A stretch of DNA of 9,051 bases from Nitrosopumilales archaeon (GTDB lineage Archaea > Thermoproteota > Nitrososphaeria > Nitrososphaerales > Nitrosopumilaceae): the NCBI GenBank assembly GCA_016176745.1, contig JACOWO010000059.1, forward strand, positions 1 through 9,051, in the 5' to 3' direction. The notes under the pieces are model-generated. The model did no database searches and had not been told where the DNA came from. It worked only from the letters and a program-made list of their open reading frames with translations. The position numbers and the translations under genes were made by a program. This document shows positions 4,376 to 9,051 of this stretch, piece by piece (position 1 is the first letter of the stretch; each line of letters starts with the position of its first letter).

Positions 4376-6226
4376 ATGCGGATTTTACAATTACACTGTG
4401 ATAATATAGAATATAGTCCAATAAAAAAAGAGATTTCTGCAGCAGAAGACATTGATCCTACGCCAAAACGATTCGAAGAAATCGTAGTTGCGTTTGTTGC
4501 AGTTGAAGAAGATGACGATAAAACAGTGGCAACAAATGCTATCTTGCAAATTAAAGACTCGATGAAAAAAATTGGCTGTCAAAAACTTCTATTATACCCA
4601 TATGCACATCTAAGCTCAACTCTAGCGTCTCCAAATACTGCACTTTCTGTATTAAAAGAAATGGAATCTCTTGCATCTGATCTAGAAGTTTATCGAGCCC
4701 CATTTGGATGGACAAAATCCTACAAATTACAAGTTAAGGGCCATCCTCTAGCTGAAAACTCTAAAGTCATTACAAAAGAAAGTGTAGAGGACAATTCATC
4801 AATTGCGTTAAAAACTGAATCAAAAATCAAGTCATTTTGGCATATAATGACTCTAGATGGCAAAATGCACGATATTGGCAGCTTTAATTTCTCAAAACAC
4901 AAGAATTTAGAAGTTTTAGCAAAATATGAAGCTGCAAAAAAAAGATCTGTCGATGAACCTTCGCCACATGTAAAGCTGATGAAAAAAATGGCAATTGCAG
5001 ACTATGAACCAGCATCTGATTCAGGAAATATGAGATTTTATCCAAATGGTAGACTAATCAAATCATTAATCGAGCGTTACGTAAATGAGAAAATTCACGA
5101 GTATGGAGGACTAGAAGTAGAGACTCCGATAATGTATGACTCACATCATCCAAGCCTTGAGAGCTATTTTAACAGATTTCCTGCAAGACAATATAACATA
5201 AACTCTGAAGGAAAACATCTTATTTTGAGATTTGCTGCATGCTTTGGCCAATTTCTTATGGCAACAGATTTCCAGTTGTCATACAAGACAATGCCGCTTA
5301 AACTCTATGAACTCACTCGTTACAGTTTTAGACGCGAGCAATCTGGGGAGCTGGTTGGCCTTCGACGACTAAGAGCATTTACAATGCCTGATTGCCATGC
5401 ATTTTGCACAGATATGAAACAGGCAGTTGATGAATTTAGAAAACGATTTGATTTGTCACGTAATGTAATACATGGATTAGGTATTGAAGAATCTGACTAT
5501 GAGATGGCAATACGATTTACCGAAGATTTTTACAATGACAATAAATCATTAATTGAAGAAACAGTCAAAAAAATTGGAAAACCAGTACTTGTTGAGATGT
5601 GGAAAGAAAAATTCTTTTATTTTGTCTTAAAATGGGAGTTTAACTTTATTGATAATCTAGGAAAGGCATCGGCACTTTCAACTGATCAAATCGATGTAGA
5701 AAATGGACAAAGATACAACATTACTTTTGTAGATGAGCAAAACAAACCTCAATTCCCAATAATTTTACATAATTCGCCAAGCGGTGCCATTGAGCGAGTA
5801 ATTTATGCTCTACTTGAAAAGGCTGCAAAAGACTCTAGAGAAGGACGAAAACCCCACTTTCCATTGTGGCTTGCCCCGACACAAGTTAGAATAATCCCAT
5901 TAAAGCCAGAATTTTTTGAATATTGTGAAAAACTAGCAGACAGCATAGGCCACAAAAACATTCGCGTTGACATTGATGATAGAAACGAAAGCATTGGAAA
6001 AAGAATAAGAGATGCAGAAACTGAATGGATACGATACAGCTTAGTCATTGGCGAAAAAGAGATAAGCTCTAAAAATCTCAATGTTAGAGATAGGGAATCA
6101 GGTGCGGTAAAGGAAATATCAATGGATGATTTTGTTTTAGAGATTCAAAAGCAGGTTGAAGGAAAACCATCCTCACCACTTAATTCTGCAAGACATGTGT
6201 CTGAACGACCTCAAATCATGGTATAA
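4376..6226 (+). CDS. thrS: Threonyl-tRNA synthetase, archaeal type with DTD-like editing domain
   Basis: This 616-residue protein has the normal length for archaeal ThrRS, which charges tRNA-Thr. Residues 1 to about 140 are the archaeal editing domain, related to D-aminoacyl-tRNA deacylase, which removes serine. YAHLSS (76-81) and KGHPLAE (121-127, with K121) match its active-site segments. Residues about 200-490 are the class II catalytic core: motif 2 around YSFRREQSGEL (316-326) and RAFTMPDCHAF (333-343), and motif 3 at GAIERVIYALLE (470-481). Zinc ligands expected for ThrRS are present as C289, H341 and H465. Residues about 498-595 are the anticodon-binding domain, from LAPTQVRIIPL. The last roughly 20 residues look disordered. 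Agmatinase follows 12 bp downstream and is probably cotranscribed. Confidence 0.97.
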   Translation: MRILQLHCDNIEYSPIKKEISAAEDIDPTPKRFEEIVVAFVAVEEDDDKTVATNAILQIKDSMKKIGCQKLLLYPYAHLSSTLASPNTALSVLKEMESLASDLEVYRAPFGWTKSYKLQVKGHPLAENSKVITKESVEDNSSIALKTESKIKSFWHIMTLDGKMHDIGSFNFSKHKNLEVLAKYEAAKKRSVDEPSPHVKLMKKMAIADYEPASDSGNMRFYPNGRLIKSLIERYVNEKIHEYGGLEVETPIMYDSHHPSLESYFNRFPARQYNINSEGKHLILRFAACFGQFLMATDFQLSYKTMPLKLYELTRYSFRREQSGELVGLRRLRAFTMPDCHAFCTDMKQAVDEFRKRFDLSRNVIHGLGIEESDYEMAIRFTEDFYNDNKSLIEETVKKIGKPVLVEMWKEKFFYFVLKWEFNFIDNLGKASALSTDQIDVENGQRYNITFVDEQNKPQFPIILHNSPSGAIERVIYALLEKAAKDSREGRKPHFPLWLAPTQVRIIPLKPEFFEYCEKLADSIGHKNIRVDIDDRNESIGKRIRDAETEWIRYSLVIGEKEISSKNLNVRDRESGAVKEISMDDFVLEIQKQVEGKPSSPLNSARHVSERPQIMV

Positions 6227-6227
6227 T

Positions 6228-6231
6228 GGTG
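6228..6231 (+). promoter_or_regulatory. Weak Shine-Dalgarno (GGTG) for agmatinase
   Basis: GGTG lies 7 bases before ATG 6239 and matches part of the archaeal anti-SD complement GGAGGTGAT. It supports the 6239 start and internal initiation in a ThrRS-agmatinase message. An ATG overlapping the ThrRS stop (6226) opens a frame that stops within 9 codons and is not used. Confidence 0.4.
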
Positions 6232-6238
6232 TCTGAAA

Positions 6239-7105
6239 ATGAGTTACCTTGATCTATATCTAAACAAAAATCCGTTAATTACTAGCCCCAATGAGGGAGG
6301 AGAGTATTCCGTGATAGTATATGGGATACCGTTTGATTCTACACATTCATTTAGACCAGGAACAAGATTTGGTCCTGATGCAATAAGAAGTTCATTTAAC
6401 AATATTGAACTTTTTATGCCCCAGTTCAACGTCGACTTGGAATCAGCAAATATCCAAGATCTAGGAAACACTGCACATACAGTAGTTGCAACATATATGC
6501 TAGACATGGTTTCAAAAATAACAACAGAGCTTATTTCAAAAAACAAGCAACTAATAATTTTGGGTGGTGAACATCTAATAACATTAGGTACGTATCCATG
6601 TTTCCCAAAAAATACAGGATACATAGTATTTGATGCACACTATGATTTACGTGATGAATATGCCAATACTAAACTAAGTCATGCTGCATACTTGCGACGT
6701 ATAATCGAAAAACAAGGCTCGGATACAATTACTCATGTTGGAGCAAGATCCTATGTGAAAGAAGAACTCGCATTCAAAAAAGAACATAACGTCAAAAGCA
6801 TCTCGAATATGGATATAAGAGATGGAAAAGCCGTTAAGATGATCAAAGACACTGCGTCCGTTTTTGATAAATTGTATGTTAGCATAGATTTGGATGTCTT
6901 AGATCCTGCATTTGCTCCAGGCGTTGGCAATCCTGAGGCTGTAGGGATAACATCAAGAGAATTATATGATATGATATGCGCACTTGAAGACAAACACATT
7001 ATTGCAGCAGACATTGTTGAATTATGTCCAGAATTTGATAATGGTTCTACGGCAGCCATTGCTGCAAGATTAATGTCTGCAATTATTGCGATGAACATTA
7101 AATGA
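6239..7105 (+). CDS. speB: Agmatinase (ureohydrolase family)
   Basis: This 288-residue protein is full length for the arginase/agmatinase family. All dinuclear manganese ligands are present: H112 in LGGEH, D132/H134/D136 in FDAHYDLRD, and D217/D219 in SIDLDVLDP. Also seen are the family glycine motif in PGVGNPEAVG (227-236), H148 in the substrate segment LSHAAYLRR, and E261 in the final VELCPEFD segment. Agmatinase converts agmatine to putrescine and urea, and an archaeon lacking ornithine decarboxylase would use this route. Arginase or another guanidino hydrolase cannot be fully excluded from sequence alone. It follows ThrRS by 12 bp with a weak ribosome-binding site. A DHS homologue, which needs an amine donor, lies 2.3 kb upstream on the other strand. 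Confidence 0.92.
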   Translation: MSYLDLYLNKNPLITSPNEGGEYSVIVYGIPFDSTHSFRPGTRFGPDAIRSSFNNIELFMPQFNVDLESANIQDLGNTAHTVVATYMLDMVSKITTELISKNKQLIILGGEHLITLGTYPCFPKNTGYIVFDAHYDLRDEYANTKLSHAAYLRRIIEKQGSDTITHVGARSYVKEELAFKKEHNVKSISNMDIRDGKAVKMIKDTASVFDKLYVSIDLDVLDPAFAPGVGNPEAVGITSRELYDMICALEDKHIIAADIVELCPEFDNGSTAAIAARLMSAIIAMNIK

Positions 7106-7123
7106 AAATTTACTCATTATTTC

Positions 7124-7132
7124 TTATATATT
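7124..7132 (+). promoter_or_regulatory. TATA box of the AIPS-like gene
   Basis: TTATATATT is centred 26 bp upstream of ATG 7154, so the gene appears to have its own leaderless promoter despite following agmatinase closely. The reverse complement of this 9-mer is the rpo6 TATA box. Confidence 0.65.
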
Positions 7133-7153
7133 CATAAACATTAGCTGAATTCA

Positions 7154-7723
7154 ATGTTAAACAACTTGAGGGATTCACTTCAGCCTCACTTAGAAAAACT
7201 TGGGCGTGGGTTTTCATCAACTGGTTTATCGGCAAATGTCTGGTCTGCAATAGGACTTGGATTTGCTTTTACGTCAGCTATAGTCTATGGATTACAATTA
7301 GAGTATTCTTTGATATTTGGCGGAATACTTCTTCTAGTCTCAGGATTTTTTGACATTGTTGATGGACAAGTAGCCAGATTTACAAAAACAACCTCACAAA
7401 AAGGCGCCTTTCTTGATTCCATATTTGATAAAATCGCTGAAGTTGCAATTTTTCTTGGAATTTTAATTGGAAACTATGCTGAACCATACTTGGTATTTTT
7501 AGCAATTACACTTTCACTACTTGTTAGTTATACTCGTGCAAGAGCAGAGTCAGTTGGAATCACACTTCAGGGCATTGGTATTGGAGAAAGAGCTGAACGT
7601 TTGCTTGTTATTGCAATAATAGGCATAGCTAGCTTTATGCAATATGCTGTGATAATTGTTGTAATAATAGCAGCAATTACCTTTATTCAACGAGTTATCG
7701 TAACTACAAAACGCTTTAGTTAA
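7154..7723 (+). CDS. CDP-alcohol phosphotransferase, probable archaetidylinositol phosphate synthase
   Basis: This 189-residue integral membrane protein carries the complete CDP-alcohol phosphatidyltransferase signature D67-x2-D70-G71-x2-A74-R75-x8-G84-x3-D88-x3-D92, whose aspartates bind the metal and CDP. Hydrophobic segments lie at about 27-47, 52-69, 94-125 and 149-180. The N-terminal amphipathic segment MLNNLRDSLQPHLEKLGR and the later SYTRARAE (125-132) and GIGERAERL (142-150) segments are those I associate with archaeal AIPS. That enzyme joins CDP-archaeol with inositol 1-phosphate to give archaetidylinositol phosphate. Archaetidylserine or archaetidylglycerol phosphate synthases are the alternatives. 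It has its own TATA box and ends 1 bp from the convergent eS26 gene. Confidence 0.88.
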   Translation: MLNNLRDSLQPHLEKLGRGFSSTGLSANVWSAIGLGFAFTSAIVYGLQLEYSLIFGGILLLVSGFFDIVDGQVARFTKTTSQKGAFLDSIFDKIAEVAIFLGILIGNYAEPYLVFLAITLSLLVSYTRARAESVGITLQGIGIGERAERLLVIAIIGIASFMQYAVIIVVIIAAITFIQRVIVTTKRFS

Positions 7724-7724
7724 G

Positions 7725-8012
7725 TCAGTATAGTCTGCCGCGGTCTCGTCTACTTGCTTCTGATCGAATCTTTAGTATGCCAAAGTGAATTGCACATGAA
7801 ATGCAGTACCATTTTAGTACACGTGGTGCTGCAATGTATGCACCTTGTGCCCTGAGCTCTTTTGCAAGGCTGTGCTCAACGAGATTTAATCGTGATGTTA
7901 CTTTTTTTGCCTTGTCTCTTGGAACAGTAGCGCCACAATTTGTACATTGGATGCGGTCTGAAGAACCTTTTCCGCCTTTCTTACGTCCTCTACTTGCACG
8001 TTTTAATGGCAT
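7725..8012 (-). CDS. rps26e: 30S ribosomal protein eS26
   Basis: This 95-residue protein is eS26, found near the mRNA exit channel at the 3' end of the small-subunit rRNA. It has a basic N-terminus (PLKRASRGRKKGGKG), a zinc ribbon from C23-x2-C26 and C70-x2-C73, the ATVPRDKAKK stretch (28-37), and the conserved RVLKWYCISCAIHFGI region (64-79). eS26 occurs in TACK archaea and eukaryotes but not generally in Euryarchaeota. The ATG at 8012 begins with MPLKR, as expected. A TATA-like element at 8041-8047, about 31 bp upstream, may be shared with the divergent microprotein gene at 8070. The gene is convergent with the AIPS-like gene. Confidence 0.95.
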   Translation of the reverse strand: MPLKRASRGRKKGGKGSSDRIQCTNCGATVPRDKAKKVTSRLNLVEHSLAKELRAQGAYIAAPRVLKWYCISCAIHFGILKIRSEASRRDRGRLY

Positions 8013-8040
8013 GTTGATTACATCAAATTCCGTGCCAAAG

Positions 8041-8047
8041 ATTTAAG
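8041..8047. promoter_or_regulatory. Possible shared bidirectional TATA element (eS26 / microprotein)
   Basis: ATTTAAG contains the palindromic core TTTAA and reads CTTAAAT on the minus strand. It is centred 26 bp from ATG 8070 (+) and about 32 bp from ATG 8012 (-). It is the only clear TATA candidate in the 57-bp divergent gap, so it may serve both directions. Confidence 0.45.
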
Positions 8048-8069
8048 CAACTTTGGCATTCAACAAACT

Positions 8070-8177
8070 ATGAGGGGGTTATGTCATACCTGCTTGACCT
8101 CAAATGTAGAACTAGTAGTATTCAAAGGGCAAATTTTATGCAAATCATGTTTTGAAAAAATGAAAACAAAAAACTAA
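8070..8177 (+). CDS. Zinc-ribbon microprotein (35 aa)
   Basis: A short frame from ATG 8070 to TAA 8177 encodes 35 residues with C5-H-T-C8 and C24-K-S-C27, a perfect double CxxC separated by 15 residues. The start MRGLCHTC and the basic end FEKMKTKN bracket a short hydrophobic strand (VELVVF). This is the pattern of a minimal zinc ribbon, as seen in small archaeal proteins and rubredoxin-like knuckles. A TATA-like element is centred 26 bp upstream, like the other genes here. It lies 25 bp before the PfkB-family gene on the same strand. Two CxxC pairs in the right order in 35 codons are unlikely by chance, but no homologue is known to me, and chance or a very young gene remain possible. Confidence 0.6.
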   Translation: MRGLCHTCLTSNVELVVFKGQILCKSCFEKMKTKN

Positions 8178-8181
8178 ATCA
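8175..8181 (+). promoter_or_regulatory. Weak TATA-like element before the PfkB-family gene
   Basis: TAAATCA is centred 25 bp upstream of ATG 8203 and overlaps the microprotein stop codon. It is a poor match, and cotranscription with the microprotein gene is equally likely. Confidence 0.25.
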
Positions 8182-8202
8182 AGGAAAATTTTCTAATTAC
8201 AA

Positions 8203-9051
8203 ATGAAACTAGATATTTTCTCACATTGTACTATTGATACAATTGAATTTGATGACTCTGTAACAGAGCAGGTAGGTGGTGTTGCATGTTATGGGGGGCT
8301 TACTGCAAGAAAACTAAAGTTTGACGTTAACCTTCATACTAAATTTGGTCCTGATTTTCTATATGATGAATATCTTGTAAAAAATAAACTAACACATGAA
8401 AATGCACAATCAAACAAACCAACAACAAGGTTTACAATCAAATTATCGGAAGCAGATAGAATGATGTATCTTACAAATACATGTGAGGCTATTGAATATA
8501 GAAACTCAAAAGCAGACGGCTTTTTGGTAAGCCCAGTATTTGATGAAATATCTGCCGAAGTATTTGAAAATTTAAAAAAAGATTGTGATTTTATTTTTCT
8601 TGATCCACAAGGATTTTTGAGAAGAGTTGATACGGAAAAAAAAGTATTTCTTGAAAAAACAAACATCAATCTTTCAAAAATTAATGCTATAAAGCTAAGC
8701 TATGATGAAATCAGGACATTAGCTAATGGTGCAACAGTTGATGATATGAAAAGCATACAAAAAATGGGGGTCACGCACATACTTCTTACACACAAAAAGG
8801 AAATTTCACTTCTTGTAAATGATAGGATTTACTCTATTACCTTGCCAAATAGCGAAATATATGATACAACAGGACTAGGGGATATTTTTTTCACTACATT
8901 CTGTTGTACTTTATTAAAGGAAAATGATTTTCTTTGGGCATTATGTTTTGCCGGAGGTGCTGCTCAGGCAGCACTTAACACAAAAGAATTTGGATTAAAA
9001 AAAATCCCAGAAAAAAACAACATTGAAACAAACGGCTCTTATTTCTATAAT
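8203..9051 (+). CDS. PfkB/ribokinase-family carbohydrate kinase (3' end beyond window)
   Basis: The frame is open for 283 codons from ATG 8203 to the window edge without a stop. Residues 25-38 (GGVACYGGLTARKL) match the N-terminal glycine motif of PfkB kinases, which contacts the sugar. Residues 134-141 (DPQGFLRR) match the central D-x-Q-G-x-x-R type segment. D221-T-T-G-L-G-D227 is the C-terminal PfkB signature, with D227 as the catalytic base and the glycines as anion hole. The usual alanine of TGAGD is leucine here. The family phosphorylates sugars, nucleosides or inositol with ATP or ADP, and the substrate cannot be read from sequence. At 283 residues it must be nearly complete. It may be cotranscribed with the microprotein gene 25 bp upstream. 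Confidence 0.85.
   Translation, partial: MKLDIFSHCTIDTIEFDDSVTEQVGGVACYGGLTARKLKFDVNLHTKFGPDFLYDEYLVKNKLTHENAQSNKPTTRFTIKLSEADRMMYLTNTCEAIEYRNSKADGFLVSPVFDEISAEVFENLKKDCDFIFLDPQGFLRRVDTEKKVFLEKTNINLSKINAIKLSYDEIRTLANGATVDDMKSIQKMGVTHILLTHKKEISLLVNDRIYSITLPNSEIYDTTGLGDIFFTTFCCTLLKENDFLWALCFAGGAAQAALNTKEFGLKKIPEKNNIETNGSYFYN

Noticed and set aside
5803..6081. 92-codon minus-strand frame inside the ThrRS gene
   Set aside because: It is antisense to the ThrRS motif 3 and anticodon-binding region and carries no family feature.
6244..7098. Minus-strand open frames (6244-6624 and 6751-7098) under agmatinase
   Set aside because: The plus strand encodes a full agmatinase with all metal ligands; these frames are shadows with Ser/Ile-rich sequence.
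8082..8155. Alternative ATG (8082) frame in the eS26-PfkB gap, about 24 codons
   Set aside because: It overlaps the 8070 frame, has no motif and lacks the double CxxC pattern; the 8070 frame explains the region better.
8334..8669. 111-codon minus-strand frame
   Set aside because: It is antisense to the PfkB-family kinase, whose signature motifs are clear; the shadow has no recognisable domain.
1..9051. Search for CRISPR arrays, insertion sequences, tRNA/rRNA, phage or toxin-antitoxin genes
   Set aside because: No spaced repeats, transposase motifs, tRNA T-loop sequences or related genes were seen; nearly all of the window is explained by housekeeping genes.

Overview
The window looks like chromosomal sequence of an ammonia-oxidising-type archaeon (Nitrososphaerota/Thaumarchaeota, probably a low-GC Nitrosopumilus-like lineage). 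Supporting this are the archaeal/eukaryotic-type informational genes (ribosomal proteins eS25 and eS26, RNA polymerase subunit Rpo6, an Alba-family protein, deoxyhypusine synthase, threonyl-tRNA synthetase with the archaeal editing domain), the AT-rich composition, and archaeal TATA boxes about 25-32 bp upstream of most start codons. I see no insertion sequence, phage gene, CRISPR array, tRNA or rRNA. This is a dense housekeeping region, not an accessory island.

Layout. 1-227 (-) is the N-terminal part of an asparagine-synthase-type PP-loop protein. 377-793 (+) is a small HTH regulator with a C-terminal Cys/His cluster. 799-1653 (-) is an rpo6-alba operon: Rpo6 has an acidic N-terminal extension that is out of frame with its core, and a perfect 12-bp hairpin sits at the rpo6 stop/alba start junction. 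1732-2118 (+) is a cyclophilin-like (DUF369-type) protein whose 3' end overlaps eS25 (2100-2426, -). 2596-2808 (+) is a small Cys/His protein, end to end with a deoxyhypusine synthase homologue (2809-3897, -). 3995-4342 (+) is an unrecognised protein, followed by ThrRS (4376-6226), agmatinase (6239-7105) and an archaetidylinositol-phosphate-synthase-like enzyme (7154-7723), all on +. eS26 (7725-8012, -) is divergent from a 35-residue zinc-ribbon microprotein (8070-8177, +). A PfkB-family kinase (8203 to the window end, +) runs off the edge.

How the genes relate. Most serve translation or transcription: Rpo6, eS25, eS26, ThrRS and the DHS homologue that would act on aIF5A. Agmatinase could feed polyamine to, or act together with, the DHS homologue, which keeps the catalytic lysine but appears to lack the spermidine-contact residues of human DHS. 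AIPS makes inositol-type ether lipid, and the PfkB kinase could conceivably make its inositol phosphate, but that is weak inference.

The best leads are the altered donor pocket of the DHS homologue, the broken or recoded N-terminus of Rpo6, the hairpin before an Alba paralogue that has lost its DNA-contact lysines, and the unlisted zinc-ribbon microprotein that appears to share one TATA element with eS26.
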